From contig QAOA01008173.1 in NCBI GenBank assembly GCA_003255065.1, forward strand, positions 124,001 through 188,000: DNA of 64,000 bases, written 5' to 3'. The translations under genes and the position numbers were made by a program. The notes beneath the pieces were generated by a model, which was not told where the DNA came from, searched no databases, and saw nothing but the letters and a program-made list of their open reading frames with translations. Source of the DNA: Cercis canadensis. Its lineage: Eukaryota; Streptophyta; Magnoliopsida; Fabales; Fabaceae. Within the stretch, counting starts at the first letter, position 1, and every line of letters begins with the position of its first letter. Shown piece after piece: positions 34,276 through 47,426 of the stretch.

Positions 34276-35682
34276 CGTCTTCCCTTATTGCGCCTTGCTG
34301 CCAAAAGGCATATATATATAATGGCTACTTGTTAGTGTATCTTCTTAAAACTTACTTCTTTTTAAATACAATGACTATATATGTGTTATTTATTTAATTA
34401 TTGATGATGCTTATGTTGAGATGAAGAGAATGAGAGTAGGTCAGGTATAGAGCTTGAGGACGGATATATGGTTAGAGGTTTAATTTGTACAATAAATACA
34501 AGTGAATTATGGGCCACGGTGGTGGGGGTACCCGGATTCTGAAGATCAAATTAAGTTGGTTCAAACTAAAGAAGGTAATAAATAAAGAGAGAGTCCAAAA
34601 GTCTTTATATCTATTGGAGTGAAGTATTTATAGGGACAAAAAAATAAGTTGAAAGGTATGATGATAATTAGTAGAATTGGACCTTCAATAAAGATATCTA
34701 CAATTATATATATATATTCAACTATCTACTCGACATTAATCAAAGATATTTTTGACATGCCTTAGCTCAATTTGAATAAAATCTCAAACTCTCATGAAAC
34801 CAAGCTACAGCTATATATATCGTTAAAATTTTAAAAATATTTTATTAAAATCGATTTTGAAGTTGATATTGAATCAAGACTCTTGATATATTGTTTTGAA
34901 CTAGCTACAACTATATAAATAATAGGGGTTATTTATCTTGGATTTAATTACTAGTTGCCACCAAGATGGGATATATTATTATATATACTGAATTGTTATC
35001 AGAGTATCGAACATTATATTAATTTCCTTTGTTGTTTGGGCATTGTTTCGTACCAATTACCAACTTCCATTATATTTTTATCAAATAAAATTATGTAACT
35101 TTAATTGGTATGTGCATGGCTCCATTTGAAAGAAACAATTAAAGTTACATAATTTTATAAAACACATAATTAATGGAAATATCACAAAATCCATTAAAAA
35201 ATAAAGGGAAAAAAAACCATTTACAGTAATGAATATTAATCTTACTTTTTAAAATAAATAATAGCATTGAATTTAATTAAGATAATTAATTATTAAGATT
35301 CATGAAGAGTCTTAGCTCAATCGGCATTGCTAGTGGGTTAAAGCTCGCATAAGCTACCTTAGGTTGAGAGGTTTGAATTCTTTTTGAGCCCTTTTCCAAA
35401 AAGTATTAAGGGCTTTCCCTTATTTACTTAAGGTCTAAAAAAAGTAATGATTAAGGTTATTAATATTGTGATAATAAACGTACTGGTAATGCACATTTAA
35501 TTGAATATGATGCATGGTGTAATATGTTGTTAATATTCATCCTGTTCCCTCTATTCCTTGAATATTGATTTCTAGTTTCTACCAAGCACACCATTTGCTT
35601 CCAATTTCTCTCATGTCAGATAATGAAATATCAGCATGGGCTACATTTGGAGGCATAGATTTTCAATTGTAGAGACATATAC
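34276..35682. other. AT-rich intergenic stretch
   Basis: No gene seen. It contains a SINE-like segment near 35303-35443. I looked here on the minus strand for further exons of the CASP-like gene and found none. Confidence 0.5.
35303..35443 (+). mobile_element. Possible tRNA-derived SINE
   Basis: TTAGCTCAATCGG (35312-35324) resembles a Pol III A box, and GGTTTGAATTC (35370-35380) resembles a B box, about 45 bp apart. A/T-rich sequence follows. It does not fold as a usable tRNA by eye. Confidence 0.35.
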
Positions 35683-35831
35683 CTGTATGCAATAACATCT
35701 TGAAATTTCCACTTTGTACCATCAACAAATTGGACATTGTCACTGACCACTAACGCCAGAGCTGTAACTGAGGCTGCGAGAGCAAATATCCTGAGCACAA
35801 GCATTGAGTTGGCTACAGATTTGGACACCAT
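35683..35831 (-). CDS. CASP-like membrane protein, first exon only
   Basis: ATG at 35831 opens 49 residues (MVSKSVANSMLVLRIFALAA onward) up to a CAG|GTATAT donor at 35683/35682. The exon has one hydrophobic segment (residues 10-30, VLRIFALAASVTALALVVSD) and ends KWKFQDVIAYRY. This pattern matches the first membrane helix and following loop of CASP-like (UPF0497/DUF588) proteins, which are four-helix plasma-membrane scaffolds. I could not find exons 2 and 3 downstream (35682 to 34276). The copy may be an orphan fragment, or later exons may be too diverged to recognise. Confidence 0.5.
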
Positions 35832-36338
35832 TTTGAAATGGATCTTGTGGTTTTGGTCTAATCCTCTTATCCTCGTACCTTTTTAAGGCACCAGAACCAG
35901 AAGAAGCCCTTTTATATAAACGAAACAACCGCGTCGTTTTTGTGTCTGTCCATCCTTGTTGACTCCGATTGCTGTTCTTCGCAGAAAAGCACCCATATGA
36001 GGCTGAATGTTGGAGCTAACAGCAATGCTAGCTAGCTAGATAGAGGGAGGAAGCTTAGATGAAAACAAATATAGGATATAACGAAGTTACGTACTGTCCA
36101 AGAATAACTCTCAAAATTAATCAAATTCTCTAGCTTTGAGAAAAATATTATTGTTTTATTCTGAACTTTTCGTCGCTTTAGATTTCTTTATTTTGGGCTT
36201 AAACACTTCCATTACAAACTGTTTATTTTAGTCTTGAAAATAGTCAGGTATGGCCCGTTGGGCTAGGAGCTCAAGTCGACAAAATGGAAAATTAGAAATC
36301 CATTTGGACAAAACTTTTATTAATATAGCCCATCAATT

Positions 36339-36803
36339 TATAGATATAACCAAAGGCTATCATTGTTCAAGAAAGCCCAACCAAGAAAGAAAACAAAGCC
36401 AGTTTGTGGACTAATGGCTCAAGAGCCTATTCTCTGTTAGTGAGTCTACGAGTAAAATTATTTAATTTATTTTGAAAAATTTCTGGTAGTGAGTCTACAG
36501 CCTACAGGTAAAGAGAAATGATGTTTTCGCAATGCTAAACTTACAGGGTTAGATATTAACAACATTATGTNTATAGATGTAACCAAAGGCTATCATTGTT
36601 CAAGAAAGCCCAACCAAGAAAGAAAACTAAGCCAGTTTGTGGACTAATGGCTCAAGAGCCTATTCTCTGTTAGTGAGTCTACGAGTAAAATTATTTAATT
36701 TATTTTGAAAAATTTCTGGTAGTGAGTCTACAGCCTACAGGTAAAGAGAAATGATGTTTTCGCAATGCTAAACTTACAGGGTTAGATATTAACAACATTA
36801 TGT
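36339..36803. repeat. 232-bp direct duplication around N36571 (probable assembly artefact)
   Basis: 36339-36570 and 36572-36803 are both 232 bp, almost identical, and separated only by the N. Confidence 0.85.
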
Positions 36804-39800
36804 ATGGCAATCCCTTGTTTACTATATAGCAAAGCAAATTAGTTTGGTTTGTTTGGAGCAAATTGCTGAACAATTGGCAACCACTGACTTATATTATAAG
36901 CTCAGGAAACATGCAGATACGTTTTCTCTTTTTAATCCACATTATGGCTACAGGCATAACTAATTGAATATGGATAATATCTGACATATATAAAAGGTGA
37001 AGCTCAAGGCAAAAACCTAACAATTAAAAGCAAAACGTGTGAACACTCCATATGGTGGGTTCACTATCGTTTTCTTTTCTTCTTTAATTTGGTCCTGTTT
37101 AGATGTCGACTATTCCCATCCCCATCCCTCCTCCAAAACAAAATAATAATATTAAATTATAAACAAAATTCTTTTCATCAGAAATGAATTTTCCACTCCA
37201 TCTTGAAATGGATTTTCCTTATATATAAAAAGAGACACACAGAGAGAGATTTATATAAATTTTTTACGTGGAATCTAATGGAAATTTCTATAAACTAACT
37301 ACAACATGCACATTATAAAGGAATTTTCCGTGTTGAAAGGCTTCATTTGTATTTACAGTTGTTTGATGATACCAAAAAGAAAAAATGTGTATTAGATGAA
37401 GAGTAACCAAAAGATGATGAAAGGTCCTGCATATTTATCTCCAAAGATTGCTAGGTCCATGACAAGGGAGTTTCATCTTATTTTTACAGAATACGCAAAA
37501 ACGAAGGCTACAATGTATAATTGAACACTGGTTTCTTTTATAAAGGAGGGGACTTTTTGATCTTTTGGATTTGATGCTTTGACTTTTGGACTTGCACAAG
37601 CAAACTGCTCTTTTTGGATTTAAAGATAGGTCTCCCCCACTCACATGGTTTGTTTCTCGAGTTATCTCTATTCAACTTTGCTAGAGAAAATTCTCAGAGG
37701 CCAAGGGGCGAGGGGTTATGGATCAAAAGAGATGCCCAAAAATTAAGGAGGGTCCCAACATCCAAATTTATGATTAGGGTTTGTTGGCCTAACTTTTTCT
37801 CATTAATTTTATATAACTTTTACCATATCAAAAATTATGAAAAATCTAAAAGATTAATTTGCATATAGCACAACAAGTTCATGGAACTTTAGATCCTTCC
37901 TTGCAAAGCATATGTCAACTCATGAAAGCTTTTGTGTTGTAAATAACACCTTCGTTATCTTTATTCTTTCCATCGTGTGTGACATGTTACCACTTATGAC
38001 TTCTTTTAGGTCACTTTTTGTTTGTTTTACTTTCTCAAAATGCTTTGACACCCAAGAAAGCATGGAAGCTCCATGTATCTGCTGCAGTGTCATGATGCCT
38101 GCGACATTACCCGGGAGCCCGTATACGTGTCACAAAATCGAGACTTGTTTCGCAAGATTTCGATGCATTTGTGGGTGAGCATAAGCCCATACTTTTTGGG
38201 TGTTTGTCTTTCATGTGAGATGATCCGGCCACTATCATGCATGGTTGAAGGTGATGGAGAGGCACATGGAGACTAAAAGGTCATCTTCCAAGAAAAGAGT
38301 ACACATTACAACCAAAAAGATAAAGAGAAAGGGGATGAAAAGAAGAGAGAAAGAAAAATAAAGGTAAAACAGCCCACGCTCCCCTGTCCTACTTGATATA
38401 TAATGCTACTTACAACACTCTCATTGAAGAGCTGATATATTTTTCCTCGTTGGGAAGAATAAAGGAATCAACCCCTGGCTGTCCCTGAGTTGTGTGTATA
38501 TATGTATATGTAAGTGTTAGTGACACAGATAGAGAAAGGGAGAGAGAAATGCAAATATTGGAGGTATATATGAAGATGCATGAAATTAATGTAAGGGCAT
38601 TAGGAACCAAGTAGACCAAAACCAACCATAGTTGGAAAAGCTCCAAGTTGGCTACCTTTTGTTAACAAGTGACAAATTAACATTTCCAAGGAATTCACTG
38701 GAACTCTATTGATAGCTGTCTCTTTCTATTTGGCATATCTCCATTAAGGAAGAAATCATTCCTAAGCTTATCTTCCAATTCCCTTTGGTGTATGTGTTGT
38801 TATTTTCACCCATTTCTTCTTTGAAACGGGCCCTCACTCTGTGTTTAGGTGCATTTAGCTAGGGTTCTGGATAAAAGTTGAATCGTGATCATGTGCTCGT
38901 AGCAACTTCTTCCCATCCTTATTCCCTAGAAACTACAAAAAAGAAAAAAAAAAAAAAGAAAGAGAAAAAGAATATATCATCAAGATCGGCAAGCTTTAGA
39001 TAATTTCCTTTATTCAAATATGAAATTCCATTTGTTTTTACGAATATTTAGTATTCTTCTTATTCTTACCTTTTATGTTATTGGAAACAGCAATTGCTGT
39101 ATTATTTCCAGCACCACATCTCAAGAAAGAAAAAATGAAAGAAAAGAAAAGATGACTTATTTTTTATTTTATTTTTTGTGGTGAATTGAAGTAGGAGAAC
39201 GATCAATGAAATAAGTAGGGCCTTTAGACCCGGCTTACTGATCACAAAGTTTATTAGGAGGAATGAAAGTTTGTACAATTATTTATAGTATTATAAATCC
39301 ATAGCATGGCAAAAGAAAAAGGACAAAGATATGTTTTACTTGTAATAGATATAGTAAAAAATAGGTTTGGCCTTTATAATTTGTAATTAAGGCAGATTAA
39401 TTGAGGTAATGAAAATAAAGGGTCGAGCTGCATTCCTTCATTACTTTTGCCATTATCACTCTGCCTTGAAAGAAAACTATGGATCATTATCTTATGCCTA
39501 GCAGTAGACTTCCATTAGCTAGTTGGAAATGCACTAGTTAGGATTTGTTGATGTGGGTTATTGAAATCCAAACACTGTCAATGAAAACTTGTGAAGCAAA
39601 TCAATATCAGCTACAAGAAGATGCAGGCATTTTCATCATTAAGACATAGACAATAACTAAATGGCCATAGCCAACATCTCACACCTCCCTTCACTAACTT
39701 GTCATGAGGTGTATGATGCAATGATGAACAAGATATGTTTGTCTTGTGCAAAGTGATGGACACATTCAACATCATTGAGTGGATTTCAGAGAAGTCTCAC

Positions 39801-42800
39801 CTATTTGTCCATGTAGTAAAAACAAGAAAGATGAAACAAAAAATGGATAGCTTTGGGCAGCTGGTGTGAATATTATCAACCGGGCAACATGAGAAGACAT
39901 ATACCTTCAAATCAGGACATGCTTCCAGGAAGAAACAATGATATAATACACACAGCAATGTTACAATAATTAATGAAACAACTATTAGAGGCCCCCCCTC
40001 TGAGACAAAGACAATTTAAGAATATAATGCCTTGTAAAAAGATCTCACTTCCACTCAAATTCATTGGGAACCCCACCACACCCCCTTATTTCTACTCGTT
40101 CATTTTATGGCTATTATTATCTTTCTCCTAGTGATAATGACCAGTCAAAACTTGTTGCATCATCACTCAAAGAAAAAGAACATATACATATAATCAAAAG
40201 GTAAAATCTAAAGAGAAATTATTCATGTATACTTTTTTCTCATAGAAGAAATAATTAGTCTCTTCATCAATCACAAGTTTTCATAATTATCAGTAATAAG
40301 ATAGCAATCATGATGCTTCTTAAGTTCCCTGAAATGGTGGTTTTCCTCTTAAACAATTTTGAAAATCAAACTACTTAGCCCTACCTGGAGTACTAGGCCT
40401 ATTAATTACTTTCCATTATTCTCATCAATTTAATTATGCAATATCTTTGTTCATAAAATTTGATTTCTGTATATTTATCCTATCTGAAAAATATTTGAAC
40501 ATGTCACTGAATTTATATATAAAAAAAGATGGTGGAATAGTTCTGCTTTGTTTAGAAAAATATAAATTAAAAAATAAATATTAAGGGTTTGATGGATGCC
40601 CAAAAAAATCCCTTTGATATTACTTATGTTGCAAATCACTATGTTGCCATGCATGAACATGCACAAAATCACACCGCAAATTTATATTTGTCATGATCTG
40701 GAAAATTGAATGCTTGGGCCAGGTGTTGTCACTCATTTGAGGAAATTCTTATTTTTCTAATTATAGGAAACCCAAATAAATATAGCTAGGTACTTTGTTT
40801 TTAGTAAACTCAAGTCAATTTCATTGTAGTGTTATTATCCATTTGATTAGATAGTGGTTGGTTTGCTTTGGGAAGATTGCATTAAGCAGGATTTATTCTG
40901 TGATATAATATGATTAGACCAAGTTGTCTTTCTCATACAAAAGTAGTCTAATCTAGCTAGCTACCTAATGACCCAATATGCTGCTAATTCCAAAACAAGT
41001 TCTTCAATAGATATTCAATATGTCTTTTCCCAATTATTTGAAGTCAATAACAAGCTCATCACTAGTAGTAACCACAATTAATCATGAATTAGCTTACCAA
41101 TTTAATATAACTCTTTCATTTGTAATATTCTGCTGAGATGAAGTTTGATCCGCTTCCTAATTAATTATGTGGGACGATTAGCTATTGTTCAACTATCAAT
41201 TCACGAGCGTATATTCTATCCAAATCTGAAATTCTTTGTCAAGATCAATGAGAAACGTGGGTGAAGGTGAACCAATTCTGCCTAATAAAAAAAATGAAAA
41301 CAATTTAAAAGATTACAAATGAAACACATGCATTATTGTATCCTTCCTTCTTATTCATGATATGCATAAACATTAAACAATAAGATGTGTGAGTAATATA
41401 TATATATTTATATAGGTTCCCTTATACCTTTAAGTTAAAATGGCATTTTTTTACCTTTAATTCTTTGTTTGGTATTTGCATTAAATTTGAATTATAAATT
41501 AATGAAGATTTTAATAAATTCATTTGAAATTAAGAAAAGTATCTTCAACATCATTGTCTAAATATAGTTTTTTTCCTTTTTGGTTTGGCTAAAAGCCTAA
41601 ACAGTAGTTATTCCTTGCATTGGTACTCTTTCTATATTCTTATCTTTACAACTTGCGAAAACCATCAATGTTCCTTGTGAAATTGTAAAATTGAAGTACG
41701 AAAATGACAAGAGAAACTTCACAAATGCATAACAAAATGTCAAGGATATAAGGTTTGCTTATGAGACCTAAATTGCTCGTGTTTAACACCAAAGATGCCA
41801 ATTATTCCCATTTCCCTTCCTCCAACCGCCTTCCCCAAATTTGTAGGTTTTGTTTGGGAGTTTGAAGCGAGAGGAAATGAAAGGAGATGAGAGAAAAGAG
41901 AAGGAAAAGAAGGAAAAGAAAATAGAAGGATTTTCTTCTCTTCTGTTTGGATAATTAAAATAAACAAAATAGAGAAAAAAGAAATAAAGAAATAAAAATT
42001 TATAATTTTATAAATTTATCCTTTATTTATAAAATAAATGTATTTAATATAAAATTTAATAATATTATCTAAATAATGTTATGTTAAATTATTATTTTAT
42101 ATATAAAAAAAAAAAAAGCAAATAGATAAATGAATAAATAAGTGTTGAGAACTTGACCTGACTAGAGGGGAAAATGGTAGGTTCCACGGAGAGGTGTATA
42201 TGCCTGAGAATCACCCGACCAAAACTCCAAGCGTACCTCTCGGTGATTCTGACAGCTGTATAGCAATAGCCCCCAATTGTGGGCCCACACCGTCGGAAAC
42301 GGAAACTGCCCTTTGACGGCTATTACGTGTAAGGCATCTAATGGTTTTGTCTTTATGTTGAGGAATGTGACAACCCTAGTAGACTAGTAGTCCACGATAT
42401 GGTCTTCTAGATTTTTTTTTTCCACGATAAAAATAAAAAATAATAAGAGGAAAAATTGAATAATGGCTTGTGTGGTTCTTTTAACATTAGAAATTTTATC
42501 AAACAGCATGTGTGATCAAGGGATATTAGGGTTGATTTCAGAGTTTATAAATTTTATATTTAAATTTAAACTAGTAGTCAAAGTATTAAAAAAGAATTAG
42601 AAATTTTATTTTTTAGTTCAAATTTAATTTATTATCAATATAAATTTTTATAAGATTATCATTAAATAAAAAAATATTATAACACCAAATAACTAAGTAC
42701 ATTTAATGATAGTAAAAGGTTTAAATATTTTTTAATACATGATATACAATGTAAAATTATTTTATATTATTATTAGATAAAAATTGAATCCTTATTCTTT

Positions 42801-43150
42801 TGGAAATATTCATTAACATTGGAAACTCCTCTAAAAAAATTGAAAACCTAAACATTCAGCTGTGAAGACATTCATTTAAAAGATTTCTTCGATTTTTTAA
42901 CCGCTAATAAATGTATATAATAATTATTCTAATAGATTATGGTAATAGTAATGGTAATAACAATGATAACAAAGCTAGTATCATGTGGGTAGAATAAGAT
43001 TTACATGGAATAAATTACCCTCTTGTAGTCTCTAAAGGACAAAAAAAAAAAAACAAAGGTATATCCTAGCAAAAAGGCGAGAAACTGCAATTGATGCGAA
43101 ATTCATCATATTCTCAGTTAATGGAAGCTTCACATTTAATCTCAAAATAG
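36804..43150. other. Gene-poor AT-rich region (first part)
   Basis: No gene supported on either strand. It contains a partial Tourist-like repeat (from 41846) and a GC-richer island at about 42130-42330. Open frames here are short and resemble no family I know. Confidence 0.55.
41846..42010. repeat. Partial Tourist-like MITE
   Basis: It begins TTTTGTTTGGGAGTTTGAAG with a purine-rich run, then TCTGTTTGGATAATTAAAAT. This is the same order of motifs as the left arm of the elements at 44394-45290. No matching right end was seen. Confidence 0.45.
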
Positions 43151-43211
43151 AAATTAAAAAAAAAAAAAACTTGTTAGCCATNAAATAAAAAAAAAAAAAC
43201 TTGTTAGCCAT
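43151..43211. repeat. Short duplication around N43182 (probable assembly artefact)
   Basis: 43151-43181 and 43183-43211 are the same A-rich sequence ending ACTTGTTAGCCAT, differing in A-run length. They flank the N. Confidence 0.75.
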
Positions 43212-44393
43212 TTTGTAGACTACCTCCCATTTCACTTAACAAAAAAAGTACTGGTAAATATGAATTTAATTGATTAATTATATACATGTACTCGTCTAGA
43301 AAACTAGGATTTCATGTTCTACCAAAAGAAAACAAATCAAAAGAAAAGTAAATTCAATATATATATATTGATGAACATAGGGTACTACTAGGTGCCAAAA
43401 TTTGATTAAGTAAATAAATGAAAATTCGTTCATTTTTTTGAATCATTGTTTATATGCATACACATTTTTTTTTTGTTACATAGATGTGCAATGTGTTGGG
43501 AAAGAAATAAAAGTACATGGCAGGAATAAAACACATGACATCAAACACTTTAGTTCCTATGACTAGAGTATATGCCACTAGACCTATTGGTCATTGGCTG
43601 CATACATGTTTTAATTTTTAGAAGCAAGCACAATACTTGTGAATATATATATGTGTATTGTAATATTATTGTTTAAGAGATTTCTCTGGTACCTCCTATA
43701 TATATGATGCCTATGTCTATTGTCTAATATGTTTGTTACATAGACATATTCAAAGTTTACTAAAAAATCAAAGCAATAATGCTCTATGATCAAAGTCACA
43801 TCTTCTTTTGTTTTTACAAGGGCATAATATGTTTTCCAAGTATGTACAATTGTCCTATTATTTATAGAGAAAAAAAAAAGATTACTTTTTCTTTAAATCT
43901 TGGATATTATATAGCAAATTAAAAGAGAAATGTAATATAAGGGGAAGAAATTTTATATATGACGGTACAGAAATTTTAAACTTATAACATTCTATAAACT
44001 ACATAAAATTCTTACCAAGTATTAACCCACAGCTTGCTATTTAGAAATAAAATAATGATATTTAAATAATAGAAAATTAATTTGTTATTAAGGAAGGAGC
44101 AATATTGGAGAGGGAATCTAATTATTGAAGAAACTGCAGCAGTTTGAGCCTTTGAGATAAATTAATCACCATCCAAGTGCTTGTACTCTATCAAATTCTA
44201 AATCAATAATTTTTTTCATCATCAATATATAGCTATTCTCATGTCTTTATTCTCTGAAGTGCAGTATTCGATCACTTTAAAGAATCTCAATTATATGATC
44301 ACGTCTCAATAGAAAAAACTGCAAATATAAAAATAATTAAAGAGATATTCTCTGCGCTAAGTTGCACTAAAATGTGGAGATTTTGGAAACTTA

Positions 44394-44842
44394 GGCTCTG
44401 TTTGGGAGTTTGAAGTGAAGGGAGAGGAAAAAGAGGGCAAGGAAGGGAAAGGGAAAGGGAAATGGAAGAGTTTTTCTCTCTTTTGTTTGGATGATTAAAA
44501 TGAGCAAAAGGAAAGGAAAAAAATTAAAATTGATAATTTTACAAATTTATCTTAAATAAAGTAAATATATTTAATATAAGATTTAATAATATTATCTAAA
44601 TAGTGTTTGAAAAAGAATTTAAAGAAATAAATAGAGGTATAATAGTAAACTACTATTTCTTCTCTCCAAACTCTCCAAATTAGGAGAACACAAAAGTGAG
44701 GCAAAAAAGGAATGCAAGGGTTTGAGATTACCCATTGGTTTCCTTTTCTTTTTTAATCTTGAACTCCCAAACAAGGGGATAGACACATTTACTCATTTTT
44801 TTCCCTCTTATTTCCCTCTAATTTTAACTCCCAAATAAACTC
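44394..44842. mobile_element. Tourist-like MITE, first of a pair
   Basis: It starts GGCTCTGTTTGGGAGTTTGA and ends AACTCCCAAATAAACTC, with TTA on both sides (44391-44393 and 44843-44845). Purine-rich arms pair as inverted repeats. The size is 449 bp. Confidence 0.6.
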
Positions 44843-44845
44843 TTA

Positions 44846-45290
44846 GGGTTTGTTTGGGAGTTATTTTGGAGGGGAAAAGAAATGAGAGGAAATGAATAAA
44901 ACTCATCTCTCCCTTATTTGGAAGATTTATCTTAAAAAATGAGAGAATATCGGTGGATAAAATGCAACCCTCACACTCCTTTTTTAATCCATTCTTGTGT
45001 TCCTCCAAATTAGAGAGTTTGGAGATAAAATATATTAAAATGACTATTATACTCATTTTTTTTTTAAATATGTCTATTATATTATTTAATTTTATATTAA
45101 ATATGTCTATTTTAATAATAAAAGGTAAACTAGTAAAAATATTTTACAATAGGACTTTTCTTTTTATTTTGCTCATTTTAATCATCCAAACAAAATAGAG
45201 GAAAACTCCTCAATTTCCCTTCCCTTCCTTTCCCTCTCTTTTCTCTCCTCTTCTTTCCTTTCTCCTCACTTCAAACTCCCAAATAAACCC
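44846..45290. mobile_element. Tourist-like MITE, second of a pair
   Basis: It starts GGGTTTGTTTGGGAGTTATT and ends CAAACTCCCAAATAAACCC. Its left side is the TTA shared with the first element; its right flank is TTG, probably a changed TTA. The size is 445 bp. Confidence 0.55.
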
Positions 45291-47254
45291 TTGGGGATCT
45301 GTTTGGAAACCAAATTGGTGGCAAACGTATTATGAGATTGACAGTGATCTTAAGTGGGCAATTATATATGAATGATCCCAAACTGTTTCTTTTTTGCTCT
45401 GTTGTTGTTTTGATAGCAACATGTGGGCACCATGAGATTGGCATTCTAGATTCATATCTTTTTTATTTGGCAAGACAAAAGAAAAGAAACAAATAAATTA
45501 GAACAATGAGAAGAAGACATTAAGTGAATTATCAAGCTGATCTATGTATACTCTTAAATAATATTATCTAATCCCATTCTGCAGAGAAAAATGAGACATT
45601 ACTTAGTGGCTAAAACATACTGACATATGTCGAAGCTCTGGCTCATATGGAAAAAAAATGAGGGGGGAAAGAAAGAACACGTAAGTGCTTGAATGTTGCT
45701 TTAATCAGTGATAAATTTTATATAATTTGGAAAAAATAATTTATTACTCTAAAACAGTCTTTATATGACAAAGCCCTTTCGTCATTTCAATGAAAATAAG
45801 TAATTAGCTCGTTGAGTAATAAAAGGGAAAGGAAAAACAAAACAAAAAATTCTAACTACCGAACCCTAATTCAAAAGTATATCAAATACAAATGAGTGAC
45901 CAAAAATTTTAGGCACGTAGAAGTGTCACTAACTACCCTGATATTGTAAAATAGAATCAAACGGTCGCGGATTAAAACACATTCAAAGTTATAGATTATA
46001 TGAATTTTATTATAATAAACTTATAAATTAAACGCATAGTCTATTAACATGGTTATTTATGAATTTGAGTTTCTCAAAATGAGAGTTTTCAAAATTTTAT
46101 GTACCATGCCATTTGCCTTCTAAATTAGCAAATATTTATCAAATAAAAATTGTTTTTAATTGAATGAAAAAAATTCATTAATTTTCATCATTTGTAATGA
46201 AATAGAATATTAGTTTCTGAGCCAGGAAATTTTTTCATATATAGAGAATCAATTATTTAATTTTTTGTAGTAAACAACTAAACATTGTAATTACTAAATT
46301 TATTTTATATGAGTATTCTCATAATAAATATAATTTTGAATTTATAATATGGTGTATATATTTATTTTAAAAATATATAATTTCCCTTAAAGAAAAAGAT
46401 GGTATATATGCTTATGCATGTGGCAAGTAACTTTGATTTCCCCTTATGTGTAAGAATACTAACTTGTCATCAAAAGACTGACCTTACAAGGCATCCTGTC
46501 TCCTTCCCTCACCCTTTCTTTTTTAGGTACATTCTCACTTATTGGATCAATATGATCTAATTACCTTTTCTCTTTACATAATTAATATTCCAAATCCTTG
46601 AAGAATCAATACTATATACTCTATAGTCTCTATTAGAAAGGTATCTAAAACTCGTAAGAATATAAAGACAATATGATGATGATTTGGGTTTGTTAATTAC
46701 TGTTGTTATCTTTAATTAATTAATTTACTGAGAATGAATATATAAAATTATAGAATCTTTAACTTTTGGAGGAGAAGCTTGCTTACTTAAAGTAATTAAT
46801 AAATATAGTTTATAACGTGATGTAATGATTTTTACACAAGTAGAAAACTTTATTGGAGGCATAGGCATCAAGTGGCGAATGCTACTGTGTATTTCTATTC
46901 GATATTATGTGGAAGGGAAGTTTAAGAGCGAAAAAAAACAAGTAAAGGGGGCTGCAGCCTGCAGTGCCACTCTGCTATTTCCTGCTTTTAAAGATCTTCA
47001 TGTCGGTAACGCACTTTACACTCCCACGTGTGTTGTAAAACATGTCCCCGTTCCGTATAATATAACTATCACCGCTTGTTTCCCCTTCTTTTCTAATTTT
47101 TATTCAGGTGTACATGTAAAATTCGACTTTAAAAAAGTTTAACTAGATCAATATAAAATATTTGTTAAATCTTCACTTTATAATTGTGTAAATGTCAAAA
47201 TGATATAAAAGAAACGCAAAGCCCATAAAGTAAACGATATTATAGTGTAAAACT

Positions 47255-47426
47255 GAGATTTAGATTCGGTCATGTCATTTGAGTCATGTTACTTAGATTT
47301 GAGTAGTCCATTTTATTAAAACTCATCTCAATCATTAAATATTAATGTGTTTTAATGATTGAGATGAGCTTTAACGGTTTAAATTTGAACAACATAACTC
47401 AAGTGACATGACTAGATTCAGATTCG
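47255..47426. mobile_element. MITE (same family as 14974-15150)
   Basis: Inverted arms carry GGTCATGTCATTTGAGTCAT on the left and, in reverse, TAGTCATGTCACTTGAGTTA on the right, around AATATTAATGTGTTTTAATG. The core matches the copy downstream of the TMN1-like gene. Confidence 0.65.

Noticed and set aside
46825-47142. 105-residue open frame on the plus strand
   Set aside because: No recognisable domain, no splice context, and it lies in an AT-rich region beside a MITE. Composition alone does not support a gene.
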